Origin: Agapanthus africanus
Lineage: Eukaryota; Streptophyta; Magnoliopsida; Asparagales; Amaryllidaceae
Assembly: GCA_030015575.1 (NCBI GenBank)
Contig: CM057337.1
Location: forward strand, 291,920,044 to 291,984,043
Reading direction: 5' to 3'
DNA length: 64,000 nucleotides
Positions within the stretch are counted from its first letter, which is position 1, and every line of letters starts with the position of its first letter. Below, in pieces: positions 22,151 through 35,275 of this stretch. Below the pieces are notes generated by a model. It made no database searches. It was given only the letters and a program-made list of their open reading frames with translations, and was not told the origin of the DNA. The translations under genes were made by a program, and so were the position numbers.

Positions 22151-24911
22151 GCACTAGGGCCATCTGTTATGGTATCGCATACCCAACAATTAGCTGCGGT
22201 TGAAGTATCTCATACTCAACCATCCCATAAAAGTCTCTACTGGGAAAAAGGCCTTTGTGAGCGGATCCGCGCTGTTGTCCTCTGTGTCTACTCTCCTAAC
22301 CTCGATCTCCCTGGAGATCAACCATCTCCATGATCAGGTGATACTGCCTAAGAATTATATCTGGATTTCTGATGGGACGGTAATTCCTTGGCTGAAGCCA
22401 CAACTCCATTGTCACACAATGGTAGGAACGAAGTTCATCTTATGAACTTATATATATCCAGACTGCCTCTTTGGTAGCATCCTAGGTAACGATGTATCTT
22501 TCCTTTAATCGTCTAGTATGTCACGGTATCTAGCTTGGAACTCTTCCAACACACCGTCCCTCCACTGAGGGTATAGACAATGCCTGCAACTGATATTCAG
22601 TCGTCTTTATCACTCTGGAACCTTTCCAATGATTTTCCTCAGGATTGATTGATACCATCTCACTACAACTAGTGAGTATCCTAACATCCAATTAGATCTA
22701 TCTCATAGATCCAAAACCCCAGATTTAGGAGGTATCGCTTTGATCCTATATGGAGAATCCTTGTGATAAGCGGAGATTGACCGTGCGTAGCATAGGAAAC
22801 TTCTTCCCTATCAAGAGTATGTCATCCACGTACTCTACGAGGATCTCCACCATACTCTCTACTACCTTTTTGTATATACAAGGTTCATCTACCATTTTGA
22901 TGAAGTCAAACTCTTTGACTACCACATCAAAACAGATGTTCCAACTCCACGATGCCTGTTTTATCATATAAAACATCTTGCACACGTTTCCGCTGCTCCC
23001 ACTGTCTACGAAGCCCTCTGGCTGTGTACTTATAGAAGTTCTCTTTTAAAACATCACTTAGAAAAGCTGTCATGACACCCAACCACCAGATATCGTAGTC
23101 ATGGTATGTAGCCGTGGCAAGTAGGATCTGGATGGACTTAAGCATAGCTTTGAAAGTCTTAACTTTACCATGTACACCAAGTAATCTTCTCAAGATATAC
23201 TTGCTTCTGATGGGGATTTAACCCTTCAGATAAAGCAACCAAAGTCCATACTTTGTTGGTGTATAAGGATTCCATCTCAGATCGCATAAGCATCCAGCCA
23301 TTCTTACAGAGTCCCACTCCTGATGGCCAGCTCGAAACTAGTTGGGTCATCATCTCATGATGCAATCCTCGCTCCCACTGTCATAGAGAAACCGAAGTAT
23401 CTCTCAGGTGGGTGAGGAACCCTACTAGATCGGCAGAGAGGCTGAGGTTCGTTGGAAACTATTGAATCCTTTGGTTCTACCAAATCATCAGCTGCATTTT
23501 GTATAGCTGGAACCTTTCCAGTTCTACATAACAGACCTTGCCTCGAGCTTGTCCGGATTTTGCTTTTAGACATAGTCCGAACAACCCCAAATCTTAACAA
23601 GCTTAAGATATGGGCTCTTCCCTTTCCATATCACATATGAAGTGGTAGGCAACTGATTTGATTTGAACTCTATTCAATAGGTATGCAGCTTCTCAAGTGC
23701 ATAACTCCCAAAAGGAAATAAGCAACTCAGTAGTACTCATCATAGAGCACACCATATCACATAGGGTGCTATTGCTCCGCCCCGATATACCATCGTGCTA
23801 TGGTGTATTCGGAGGAGTAATGCTGAGAGAGAATCTTATTCTCATTTAGAATAGTCCAAAAATCCCGTGCTCAAGTATTCTCCTCCTTGATCTCATCAAA
23901 GGACACAATACTTATACCCGTATTTTGGTTCTCTACTTCTAATTTATATTCTGTGAATATCTCAAAAGGTTCGGACCTGTGTTTCAACAGAAGCATATGT
24001 CTGAATCTTGAGAGATTATCAGAGAATGTAATGAAGTAGAAAAAAACCGATCTTGGCATGTGTAGACAGGGGACCTTTCATACATCAACATGTATCAATC
24101 CCAAGAGTTCACTAACTCTTTCTCTGTTTCCAATAAACAGAGCTGTGGTCATCTTATCTTTGTGACATGACCGGCAAGTTTCATAAGATGTAAATTCAAA
24201 CTAATTTAAATATGCATTCTTATGTAACTTCAGCCAGTCGGGTCGCATTGATATGACCTAGTCTACAATACCTCAAGAAGGATTCATTCAATTCTGAACT
24301 CTTCCTCTTGTGTATGTTCTTTATACTAAGAACTGTAGTTTGATTTAGAACGTCAATGCTTTTAGATAACGTGCCTGAACCGATCAACTCTTGATATAGG
24401 AAATGTTCAAAACATTATCCAACAATACAAAATTATATCCTTTCTTTACTAATAAAGAGACTGATATGATTTTGTATATCAGGTTCGGTATCTAATAACA
24501 TTTGTTCAGAATCAATGTATTCAGGTAATACAGGGTGATAGTGACCAACAGACTTGGCTGCAACACTTGCACCGTTTTCTGTCTCATGAAACTTATCACC
24601 CGTTCTCAGTTCTCTACCTATCTGTAGCCCATGTAACAGATTACATATGCGGGATCCTGATCCGGTATCACATACCCAGCACGTAAAGGATACTGAGAAA
24701 CAGTTCTCTGTAATGAACACACCCGAAGATGATGCATCAGCATGCACTCTCTTCGTTTGGGCGGCACGGGAAATCTGGTATTCCCCAATTTCCTGCTCTG
24801 TCTTATAACAATTATAAGTTGGAGCGGGACCAACGTTCCCCAGCTCAGTATAACAAGCGGGTTCGGTCAATATATCCGTTTTATTATCTTGATTAAGGCG
24901 TGATATGGTCG
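22151..24911 (-). pseudogene. El-6 pol pseudogene with gag-replacement N-terminus
   Basis: On the minus strand the frame opens after the acceptor-like site with the residues NQDNKTDILTEP and runs into the protease motif DTGSGS (frame 24433-24939). It then breaks repeatedly through integrase (23355-24060), a YVDD-containing RT piece (22746-22985) and a decayed RNase H. There is no Gag or zinc knuckle. The start codon seen in El-4 (ATG after CGACC) is ATA here. Shared with El-4: the altered stretch that should read CNIISVSL, the same indels in the integrase region, and an extra ACTACT segment. This looks like an inherited dead pol rather than independent decay. Confidence 0.75.
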
Positions 24912-24936
24912 CTACCTGGAGAGAGAGAGAAGAAAA
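24912..24936 (-). other. Splice-acceptor-like tract (El-6)
   Basis: Minus strand: CT repeat, then CCAGGTAG, then CGACC. Confidence 0.45.
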
Positions 24937-25080
24937 CACTCAGCGTATGCTCTTGCAAGATTAGATTGGTTATCTAGTATATCTAATCAGGATGTCTCCC
25001 ACTGTTTTAATCAAATCTTCCTTCAAACCCTAAAAAGAAAGACTAGCCGGGATTAATTACACGCTACAAGTTCGCCAATC

Positions 25081-25202
25081 TTTCAGCCAGGCCAGTGTCG
25101 GTACTTTGAGGGAGGTCCCCCGTGCTTTCGCACGAACCTAATTAAAGTAAACCTCGTTTTCCCAGAGGCGTAACCCCGTTAACACCTTTCTAGACACTTA
25201 CT
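25081..25202 (-). other. GNRA-hairpin leader domain (El-6)
   Basis: In RNA sense: a GGGGUUACG-type hairpin, then GAGGUU pairing with AACCUC around the hairpin CGUGC-GAAA-GCACG (5 perfect pairs), then CUGGCCUGGCUGAA. Counterparts are in El-4, El-8 and El-9. Confidence 0.55.
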
Positions 25203-25345
25203 TGATCGGCTAATTGTAATGTGTAAAACTCTCCCAGGAGTAACTCTTACTCACAGCGGGTATCGGGATCCAACTATCTCATAGAAGGTATGCAATCTCA
25301 TTGCAAATTTCAACACTTGAAATTCCCAATAATATTTTTCCCCTA

Positions 25346-25556
25346 GCGATCTATGACCTTAACTAAGTTAACAAACCATAAATCGCAAGTCAAGTTCAAC
25401 CCGTACATTTCCCGATTGAATTAAACCCACCCGTACGACCCTTAACTGAGTCAACAAGGCCGTACGAATACCCTAATCCAATCACATCTTATGTTTTAGC
25501 AGATAAACATTACTTAGCTACCGTACACTATGCCTTAACTAAGTCAACAAACATAG
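25346..25556 (-). other. Three iterated leader hairpins (El-6)
   Basis: RNA-sense cores: UUGACuuaGUUAA, UUGACucaGUUAA and UUAACuuaGUUAA; the last has a compensatory G-C to A-U change. Outer arms include CUAUG/CAUAG, CGUACG/CGUACG and a 10-bp GCGAUUUAUG/CAUAGAUCGC stem. Confidence 0.65.
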
Positions 25557-27667
25557 CACGAATACTAAATAATATCTATCTGAAATGACGGAGGGCTACG
25601 CTGGTTTTTCAGAAAACCCTGAGCGTAATGAACTTGATATCGTCGTAGAATCGAGTGATTTTAAATGGAGTGTTTTTTAGGCCTTTCTAGTTTTGCTAAA
25701 GGGGTCACTCCCGGTGAAGGGATTGTCGGCCCTTTCCTCATCGAATAAGGTGCAGGATATATCATATATACCGCTGTGCAAAGCAAGAACTATAGAAGCA
25801 ATCAAAAGACAAACCGAGTTTGTAGCATCTGCCAGTTATTGCTAAAAGAGTCACTCCCGGTGAAGGGATCTCGGTCCTTTCCTTATCGAATAAGGTGCTG
25901 GATGTTCTACAAGGAACACCGCTATGCAAAGCAACAACTAGAGCTACCAGTTTTTATAAACAAGTTTCTACAACATCTTAGGTTTCTTTTATTTCATTAA
26001 TCTCATTAATGAAGTCCCATTTTATTATGCTTCACAAGCAACTCTTTTGAAACGAAATCTGCAATATAACATATATCTCATATATATAATATAAACATTC
26101 GTCACAGGCAGTAATATGATCTCATCACAGAACATTGCAGCAGAAGAACATATATGAAATATTGGATATACTAGGACGTCCGTATTTTCAATACGAGCCA
26201 GTATAAAACACGGATTCCACGGTCGCGATGAATAGCCAAACCCACATCCCTAGACCCCTACGAGAGCGGCAAGTAACACTGCCAATTCTAGGGTTAGGAG
26301 ATCCGGTCTCGACTCCTCGAGATGGTCTCCCACTGGACCCTAGAATCCGTTTACTTATGCTCCCCGCCTTGGGTCTACCTAATGCGGAAAAGTAAATAAT
26401 ATACAACGGTGACATCTTCCGCTACCTGGAAGTGCCCCAATAAAAGAATATTACATACAAATGAATTTTATATGAATGAAAAAGAAAAAACTCTCATCTC
26501 ACATAAAACCCCCGGCTATTCAAACGCGACGATCCAATACAACATATCACAGCAACACATAATATCTCATATCATCAACGTAAGCAAGTATGCGTATCCC
26601 GATTGTCGTTGATGTATAGCAACGAAGCCGGCGATACACCACATACTACGCTTACGGTCACAGAAAAGAAAGTGTAAAACTACAACAGTTGGAATCCGCA
26701 ACCTCCTTAGACATCACATGCCTAACCAAATGAATTCCTTATAAACCCCGCATTTTAATCTCATTATCGAAAACTCTTTTCAATATCAAGTCGGGCAATT
26801 CAACAAGATTCCCGACGTCCTGATCGAATGCTCGTCGCAAACTTTAGTAGACGGCCGCACCCCCGATACCGTCGACGAAGTGCACCAAGGAGGAACACCG
26901 CTACCGGGAGCACCCGAACGGATGCTTTCGGCGACGGGGTTCTCCTACAGTCACTTGATCGGGGCTATGGAGTGAGGCTGTCTATTAAGTTTACCCGGCG
27001 AGTATCCGCGTACGCTACGTGATTGCGATGGACTTTTGATCACATCAAAATTCCGTGGCAACCGATCATCTGAGACTAAACTGCTATGTTTATAATATTC
27101 AAATTAGTTATCTCATAACTACCTGTGGATTCCAAATATTGTATCACATTCCAGATAAATAGAAAAAGTTAAAATTTCCGATCGAATCATCAAACACCCA
27201 TGATTTTCCCCAATGTATCTCAACACTTGAAATCAGTTTAAAAACATCCATTACATGCCACAGTAGCAATGGTCCAGCCGTAGAAGGGTCAAGCCAACGC
27301 CTCACATGTGGCACGCCGTACTGCCCCAAACCCTAAGGTTCAAAAGGCAGTTCAAGACGGTCACATAATCGAGTTAAGGTTTGTTGTCTTCTAGAGGGTC
27401 CACCGCGTTACTTGCACGACTTAGAACGTTCTTAAACACGAGGAAAAATCCAACTTTTGAAAAATTTTCCGACAGGAGAAAAAGTGAGTTATTGATATCC
27501 GTTCGAACTTTTTAACAGTTTCTAAAAATTATCCGGACAAAACTAAACAAAGTTAAAATATCCGATCGAATCTTTATGTCCCCAATACAACCCAGATAAT
27601 TCAACAGTTGAATAAAAAAAAATAAAAATTTCCAGAAGACTCAGCACTTGAAGACAAGAATTATTGT

Positions 27668-27773
27668 GCAAGCCACGTGGTGTAACTCACCAAAGTGGCC
27701 GCGGAACCGCCGCGAAACCCAGAGTTGGGCCGCGGTTCCGCGCCTCCTTTGTCGAGTTAGCATCACGTACTTC
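27668..27773 (-). other. El-6 leader hairpin
   Basis: Perfect 10-bp core GCGGAACCGC (27701-27710) with its complement (27732-27741). Long imperfect arms reach about 27668 and 27773. Confidence 0.68.
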
Positions 27774-27929
27774 ACAGTAACTCATAGAATTCCCTGCTGA
27801 ATTTTTTGGCAATTTTTAATTCACAAAAATCCCAAGTTTCAGAAAATTTCCAGAGAAGGGGTTATATCGGGTTTTCCGGGTTCGATCGGACTTTAAACTT
27901 CGTCTAGACTTCGCCTAAAGCTCTAGCTT

Positions 27930-27942
27930 GGCTCTGATACCA
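27930..27942 (-). promoter_or_regulatory. El-6 primer-binding site
   Basis: TGGTATCAGAGCC on the minus strand; it lacks the C-to-T change seen in El-4. Confidence 0.92.
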
Positions 27943-27943
27943 C

Positions 27944-30113
27944 TGTAGGGTTGCTAGGAACGCACACAAGGGTCTACGAGGCATCAACCATGCCCGATTA
28001 AAAATTTAGCCGTGCCGAACAACCCGAATACGGAACTTTAAACTAGAGATTAGGCGAAAACAAGCATGCTAAACACTTTAACACAAAGTGAGAGGGATTA
28101 CAACCTTTGTAGATCCGGTCCTTCACTTCATATGCTCCGTGTTGTGGTCCCTTCGCTGCGATCATCGGGATCCGGACTCTCGAGAGGTTCCACGAAGAGA
28201 AAGACGCAACCTTTGCTTCCGATCTTCGATACTAAGATGATCTACCTTGAAGTTTCTTTAACACAAGCTAACACTCATGAAATGATGTGAACACCCTTAT
28301 CTAAATGGCAAGGGAAGATGAGGATGATGAAGTAGGATTTTTTCTCTCTTTATTTATCTTTTTCTCATATTTATTCATCACAAAAATCAAAGCAAGAAAC
28401 CATTTCAAGCAAAGAAGAAGAAGGAAGAAGATGATGAACAATATTAGAATCCTTTTGTGATGAATAGGAAAAGAATAATATGATAGAATTATGCAACCAT
28501 GGTCAAGTGAACCTTTGTAGAGAATTAACTAGGGTTAGGGTTTGGGTTGGGTTAAAGCATGACTCACTTGAAAATATCTTTATCATGACAAAAAGAAAAG
28601 CTTCTAGAAACATCTAGAAAGCTTAACCCTAATCCAAACCCTAATCATGTTTAAACTCCACTAAACAAGTTGCATTAGTTATCATATCATGTTACAATAT
28701 TATATATCACATATATAATATTTATCGTAACAAAATAAAATAATACATTTAGCATATATCGCATATATATCAATGTATTACCCGAGTGAGAAAAAGAATC
28801 TTTTAGTGAGAAAATATTAGTTAATGCAATTTAATATATCATATATATTATTATACATTAAATTATCGAATCAACACTTGATCCGACAATCCGGCTATAT
28901 CGCATATAACCGGCTAATATTTATCCGTACCGATTCATCGAATCAACACTTGATCCGATGACCCGGCAGATATCAAATATCGCGAGAATACAATACGGTA
29001 TCACATATCGCATTATCCTCGGTCCCGCACATATCACATATGTGCTCCTACTCCGTTTTGCCTGAGTCAAGAAACCTCTGTGTAGGACTCTAAAGAATCG
29101 TCAATACGCCGGCAGTAGGGGATGATCATATCAAACACCCACAAGCTGCAAGCGGTCAGCTAAACGTAACAGCTACCCAGGTATTGAGCGCTCAGAAGAT
29201 CAACAAGCAAGCCTGCACATTCTCCTGTGAATCCAAACAGTAACACTCCCGTACAGTCCGGTCTCGTCGTCTGATATGTTGCATATCTCGCCTAGGGGTG
29301 GTAAACGTCAGACCCCAGTAGCTCGATAAGTCATGTCGATATGAGGTCTATAACAGTTCGAGAAACTACTGATAACACTTACCAGTAAATCTCAGCATCC
29401 ATGGACAGGGATTTCCGGTTATAGCAAATCGAACACAGCACAACATCAACTCCCTATACCGGGAGAGACGAATCCCCTCCTATCGCTCATTGCCTCCATG
29501 TGATTCGGGACTGTACCCAAAAGCCACCTTTTTGCACGCCCTCTTGGACGTGGTATGATGGAAATCAAAGTACAGTGGGAACCACACAAGACTCTATGAC
29601 GATCTCGGGTCAACAGACTACTCTGTACCAGTGTCACCGGAGAACTGCCATCTGACGTATGGTATAATACCATCTGGGAGTTCTCGGCGAGTCCGTCCAG
29701 TGTACCCAGTCTCCACTGAGCACCCGTACACCATCCTTGATGTCAAACACCGATGGATATGGGATCATCCATCGCCCATCATATGGGTCAAGATGCGTAT
29801 ATGCTAGTCTACTCTGGTGTATCGATGCCCTGTCTTGATACACCCTCGACTAGGAACAGTTATAGGATGTACTCGTCGACTACCGTGGCCCCACTAGTAT
29901 GATCTCATCATAGTCCTAGTAGTCGAGTACATATCCTAAGGGCTTTATCAACATGTAATATAGAGACAATCAGAGTATATGTTAAGATAAAGTACAACCA
30001 GATAGCATACTATCATGTCGAGCAAGAAAGTCCTCCCTATATATGTCCTAGCATCCACTACAATATACATCGTATGTACAGTAATGGCCTCTAGGGCATA
30101 CATATAACTAACA
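27944..30113 (-). repeat. El-6 5' LTR
   Basis: 2170 bp, uninterrupted, with about 28 differences from the split left copy. The heat-shock-type site near 28605-28620 has three good units of four. Confidence 0.92.
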
Positions 30114-30118
30114 GGATT

Positions 30119-32423
30119 CGTTGTAATCAGTGATATTTGAGGAAGTCACCTGGGTTGTTTGCCGAACGACAAATATTTGGTTTTGAATATCCGTTGTTAT
30201 GCACCAATTTCAAACTGATATATCTGTACGTCTATTTTTATAGAGTGAGATATACCTTTTTGATATTATGTCTATGACATTTACCTATATCAGTGGATGG
30301 TTAGGTAAGGAGCATTAAACAGCGGTGTAATTCTTCTTAACCATAAGTACAGTTTTCAACCTACAACACATAGGGAATGAGTTATCAGACTCAAAGGACT
30401 TATACAGAGTATTGTATGTTGTCCAGGGTCCATCATGACAGAGGGGTTGGTTCCCGTACTATATTCGGTTTAGTTATGACTTCTCTAGTTTTTAGACAGG
30501 TGTTTCGTGGAAACACAGGGTCCGAATTTTGAGAAGTTATAGGTATTTGAATAAAGTAGAGAACCAGATATTGCAAGTATCGGGATTCTTCAAGGTGATC
30601 GAAGATATAGATACTTGTGTATGGTATTCAGTTGATAGTACTGATTAAGAGAACTAGCTTCTCTTTTGGGTTACTCATAATTGGAAGCATTCCAAAGTTG
30701 AGTAACGCTGATCGGCCTTCTTCCATTTAGTTGACATGCACTGGAGACAGCTGCATGATTTGAATCTGGTTCAATTAAATCAGTGCCTCTGGTTCTATAT
30801 TGTATATAGAACAATTCATATCTTAAAAATGTTAAGGTACGGGGAGTTGTCCGGTTTATGCTTAAAACCAGACTCTGGATAACTCAAGGCACGTTTTCTG
30901 TAATGGCTGTTTGTGGGTTGACCCAGGCTATGACGAGGGTTGACTTTCTACCATCTGGAAGATCACTAGTGATATTGTTCCAGACTCGCCACAGTTTTAA
31001 TAAAAAATGGATTTTTCAGAAAACAGTAGTGGGAGTATGGTAGAACTGGAAGTGATTCCAGAACCACAAACGATTACTGAAGATTTGATAGGAACCTAAA
31101 GATTCAATCTGGTTTGACATTCCATTGGCCACTCCACAGATAAGGTGGGTAACTTCAGGCACCCGAGAGGTACTCCGGTAGCCCCAAGGACGGTGACAGG
31201 GAAGTTCTTGTTTACCCACACTTGCCATTGCTGTTGTTCCAGGTTGCGAGACCCGGCGGGAGGATGAGTATAGCGTCGTTCTAAACTAGCTTTAGAAGTG
31301 TACGTGTATATGACTCTGCCAGAGGGTTGTCGTAGTCAGTAGGAGTAGCGGAAGCATTGGTGGACAGGTAGCTTATGTCTATTTATAGACTAAAGCAAAT
31401 ATAGCGGAGATAGATCATCAATTTCTGATGTGACAGTCATAGGTTAGACTTCATCAGAATAGTGGATGGATCTGTTGAGAAGGTAGTAGGGTGTGATGTC
31501 ATGGTATTTGGATGACATACACAGAGTAGGAAGTGATATTCCTATACTACGATCGGTTATGCTTTGGTCGTCACACAGTGGTTTCTCCACATGGGACTTG
31601 GACATTATATCAGACATACTGGTAACTAGATCTATGGTTTTAGATCTAGATTTGGGTGGTTTCCCAATCAGGGTACTTAGACAACATTCTAAGAGTATTT
31701 AGAATGGACGACTCCTGGCACGGTAGTGTACCTGTAGTTAATGGAGTCACCCTCTCTAAAGGTGTCTTACAGACTAAAGGGGAGAGGGATGTGCATGATT
31801 GGCAGATCACTTGCTCAGGCAATTGAGTCAATCATGAGATGTCAAGTACCACACCAGATGTTGTTCTTGCACTAGATGCAATAAGTTGACATTGATCCTA
31901 TCCTAGAGAAATAGTCGGAAGAAGTTTTAGAACAAAAGTGGATGTTCTAGGGATATGATAACGACAGCCTCATTCGGGAGACAGTTATCATTCCAGGCTT
32001 CCAAGGTGACCTGGACGACAAGGAGGTTGTCAGAGTTATAGTTTTCCTTCTGATGAGGGGAAGTATTTTGGACAGGTGGTCCAAGGCAATACTGAGGGAG
32101 GCATGGCGCAGGATACTGATTAAGTTCAGATGACGATACAGTCTAAGAAGTTTGGATTTGGAGTTCATTTATGAGCTAGGTCCCATCAGACATCCAGACA
32201 CATTCTAAGACAGGCATTGCTCATTTCGTGAGATGGCTTTCTCCGCGTACTTGAGATATAGAGAGACGGAAAGAAACATCAAGGAGGATCCACTCACTGA
32301 GGTTATTCCTCGAACGCAATAGTTTCGCAAACGAGTTTTGTGAGACTGACAAGTAGAGGAGTTGGGTGTTCGGTATCACACGGGCTGTGAGTATGCGACA
32401 TCGCAATAATTAGCCTTGAGTGC
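30119..32423 (+). pseudogene. El-5 pol relic (integrase to RNase H, heavily decayed)
   Basis: This is the continuation of El-5 after El-6. It aligns in patches with El-8 pol: the integrase block with GAAGTAGAGAACCA-like text near 30555, TATTTATAGACTAAAGC near 31380 (RT), a TTGGATGACAT stretch near 31508 (remnant of YVDD), the DLGDASYILGI-like region near 31590-31640, and a decayed C-terminus before the purine tract. No frame longer than about 70 codons remains. The deletions match those in El-7. Confidence 0.65.
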
Positions 32424-32434
32424 AAGTGGGAGAT
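32424..32434 (+). promoter_or_regulatory. El-5 polypurine tract
   Basis: AAGTGGGAGAT immediately before the 3' LTR. Confidence 0.88.
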
Positions 32435-33378
32435 TGTTGGAGATAGAGCCCTCATAGTCAATTATTGGATCACAGACACGTGATTGCAATGATTGAGGGA
32501 GGACCTATCCCGGTAGGACAGTCTTACTCAAGATGATAGTATGCTATCTGGTTTACCTTTATCATCGTGTACTGCTTTAGGTGACCTGACAGGTCGCTAT
32601 TACACGTTTATAGAGCCCCTACGATTCTTGCTTGACTGCCAGCAGTATGAGGGCGATCATATACGTGGGAGCTGGTAGTCTATAAGCACATCCTTAAAAG
32701 GTCCCTAGTCGTGGGAGTTTCGAGACAGGGCATCGATACTCCAGAGTAGACTAGTGTAAACAGTCGAGACCCCGATGAGGGGCGGTGGCCGGTCTCACAA
32801 GCCACTGGTGTCAGTTGGATCACCTAAGATGTATACAGGTGCTCATTGGGTTATGAGTACACCGGACAGGACTTGCAGGGAACATGCTAGTTGGTCTTAT
32901 ACCTGACGTCAGATAGCAGTTCCCTGGTGACATGTGTACAGGTTAGTTCATCGATCTGAGGATCGTCATTTGTCTCGTGTGAGTTCCCACTGTACTTTGA
33001 TTACTACCCTACCACGCTCAAAGGAGACGTGCAAACAGGTTTTAGTTGGGTACAGTCCCGAGCCACATGGAGGCAGTGAGCGGATCTTCGGGGGTTCGTC
33101 TCTCCCGGTATTGGGGGTGAGGTCGCGCTGTGTCTAGGAGAGCCAGAACATGAAAAGTTCTCGGCCAAGGCAGGAGATTTACTGGTAAGTATTCCAGTAG
33201 TATCTCAGGGTGTTCTGGGATGATCTCTGACATGACTTGTACCGCTTTTGGGGGTCTGACTTTTACCAACCCCGTAGGCCCGCCATGCGGTGCTCATAGA
33301 CGAACGGACCGGACTGTAAGGATATTGTCACTGACAGGCTCAGTAGGGTGTCATGATGAGTTCGCTCATCGACGTCCC
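32435..33378 (+). repeat. El-5 3' LTR, first part (split by El-8)
   Basis: Begins TGTTGGAGATAG and is cut after GTCCC (33374-33378) by El-8. About 34 differences from the 5' copy over 944 bp. It continues at 53102. Confidence 0.92.
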
Positions 33379-34459
33379 TGTTAGTGTTTATGCCCTAGAA
33401 GGCCATTATTGTATCATACTAGCTTGTATATTACTTAATGGAAGCTTGGGATATTCACATGTATATAACAGTCTTGCTAAACATGGTAGTATGCTACTTG
33501 GTTTTTTCTATCTTAATATGTTAGTGTACGTATTGATAGAGCTCTTAGGATCTTGCTTGTCTACCAGCGTTGTGATGGCAGTCACACTAGTGGGGGCTGG
33601 GTAGTCTACAAGCACATCCTTATTCAGGTCCCTGGTCGTTGGATTATCGAGACAGAGCATCGATACTCCGGAGTAGACTGGTGTGTACGCTTCTCATCCC
33701 AGTTGGGGAGATGGTCTGTCCCACAGCCGTCAGTACGTCGTACTGGAGATAGTATGCAGGTGCTCGTTAGGTTACGGGTACACCGGACAGGACTCACGGG
33801 GAACTGTTGGTTGGTTTGATACCAGTCGTCAGTAAGCAGTTCCCAGGTGACATGAGTACAGCGTAGTCCGCAGACTTGACACTGCTACTTCGCCTCGAGT
33901 GTGTCCCACTGTTCTTAGATTGCTACCCTACCACGGCTCAAAGGAGTCGTGCAAACAGGTAGCAGTTGGGTGCAGTCCCGAGCACTTGGAGGCAGTGGCG
34001 GTTAGACAGGATTCGTCCCTCCCGGTATTGGGAGTAGATATCGTGCTGTGTCAGAGAGTCATTACGCAAAGTCCCTGGCCAGGGCAAGCGAGATTTGCTG
34101 GTAGGTTCCAGTAGTTTCTCAGGGTGTAATGGGCTTCACTCCGACACGACTTATACCGCTATTAGGGGACTGACGCTTGCCGCCCCCCTAGGCCCGATAT
34201 GCGATAGTCTTGGACGAACGGACCGGACTGTATGGAGATTGTCACATCAGACTCAGTAGGAGTTCGGATGGGTTTACTCATCGGCCTTCTTATCGACAAC
34301 TACCTGGGGACCGTTACGTACAGCTAGTGCCGCTTGCGGTCTGTGGTTAAACCCACTGCCAGCGTAGTAGTCGAGTCTCTAGAGTCCCACACAGAGAGTT
34401 TCCTACTCCAGGCGAAACGATATAGAGGTTGCATGGTTTTGCGACAAAGGGTTCGGACG

Positions 34460-34483
34460 CATACGTGCGTTTACGCACGTATG
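34460..34483 (+). other. Perfect hairpin in El-8 LTR
   Basis: CATACGTGCG and CGCACGTATG surround TTTA. The 3' LTR copy has one arm base changed. Related but imperfect inverted repeats occur at the same place in the other LTR families. Confidence 0.55.
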
Positions 34484-35102
34484 ACTTTCGGACAGTTTTT
34501 ACCAGTCGGCTTGGTTTAAGCCAGTTACTGGTATCCGGTTATTGGATTTTTACAGTCTAAAGTTTTTCCATATTTTTGCGGATTAGAGGGGCGTTCTCGT
34601 AATTGTACGAGAGGCTTCTAGAAGATGTGACTAAGGAGGTTACTTTGGATAAGATTGTGAGTCATGAGAGTGATTCATCTTTATCATTATTGCACAATAA
34701 ATGATAAATGACACATGCTTAATGAATCACCATTTTGCATTTATGAAGCATGCTTATTCATTTCTTTTATTCATTATTCTTTAAATAAGAATGCTTCATA
34801 ATATATTATGATACACTCTCTCTCATCTCATTATCTCATCACACATTCTCTCTCCTCAAGCTCTCATCTTCAAGAGACTAATCCTTAATCCTCATGTGTT
34901 GAGATCAAATGTTTAGTTAGACTTAAACATCCATTACCTTCACTCTATATCATCCTCTCTTCTTTGATTAGCAATCAAAGTAGATTAGTTACCTCAAGTT
35001 AGAGGTTTAGTTTGGAGTTTTGCTCTCGGGTGGATCGTCTACTACCTAGAGAAGGCCGAGGAGAACGAGGAGATCGTAAAGAAGAAGGACTAGTATTCAT
35101 TC

Positions 35103-35110
35103 GGTATAAT
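35103..35110 (+). promoter_or_regulatory. TATA-like GGTATAAT in El-8 LTR
   Basis: Lies 158 nt from the LTR end, matching the position of GGTATA in three other LTR families. The predicted start would then be about 35135-35140. Confidence 0.5.
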
Positions 35111-35262
35111 CCCTAAACATATAGATAAGAAACTCTTTGTGTACGGTTATTTATAGTTTAGCTTCGATTTAAGCGGTTAGTCGATGTTCGTTCTTTAAAC
35201 TTGATCGTTTTTGAAAATTCCGCCTCCCCACAAGTACTGGGGTGTACTACATCGACTTACAG

Positions 35263-35275
35263 TGGTATCAGAGCC
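35263..35275 (+). promoter_or_regulatory. El-8 primer-binding site
   Basis: TGGTATCAGAGCC, 2 nt after the LTR end. Confidence 0.93.

Larger units (their letters stand above)
24912..27943 (-). mobile_element. El-6 leader
   Basis: Three kilobases on the minus strand between the 5' LTR and the pseudogene, with PBS, GC-rich hairpin, two direct repeats (about 25845-25940 and 25690-25790), three UUGAC hairpins, the GNRA domain and the acceptor-like tract. Regions such as 26040-27100 hold no gene and no identified motif, but are collinear with 54500-55560 in El-4. Confidence 0.75.
9834..30113 (-). mobile_element. El-6: copia element, gag-less, pol dead; host of El-7
   Basis: Minus-oriented element with perfect GGATT duplications (9829-9833; 30114-30118). 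The right LTR (27944-30113) is its 5' LTR. The left one is its 3' LTR, split by El-7 into 9834-11712 and 21850-22139. The internal region is 5804 bp. About 28 differences separate the two LTRs by eye. It is the same family as El-4, with shared pol damage, so it was copied when its own pol was already dead. Confidence 0.92.
33379..35261 (+). repeat. El-8 5' LTR
   Basis: 1883 bp, TGTTAGTG to CTTACA. It contains a perfect 10-bp hairpin with a 4-nt loop (34460-34483, CATACGTGCG arms), a two-unit TTCTAGAA site near 34617 and a TATA-like GGTATAAT 158 nt from its end. Open frames inside recur in the 3' LTR because it is a copy. Confidence 0.95.

Noticed and set aside
9834-30113. Tandem or segmental duplication of 9.8-14 kb and 19.4-22 kb
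   Set aside because: The repeats are the two LTRs of El-6 and El-7, shown by PBS, purine tracts and target duplications.
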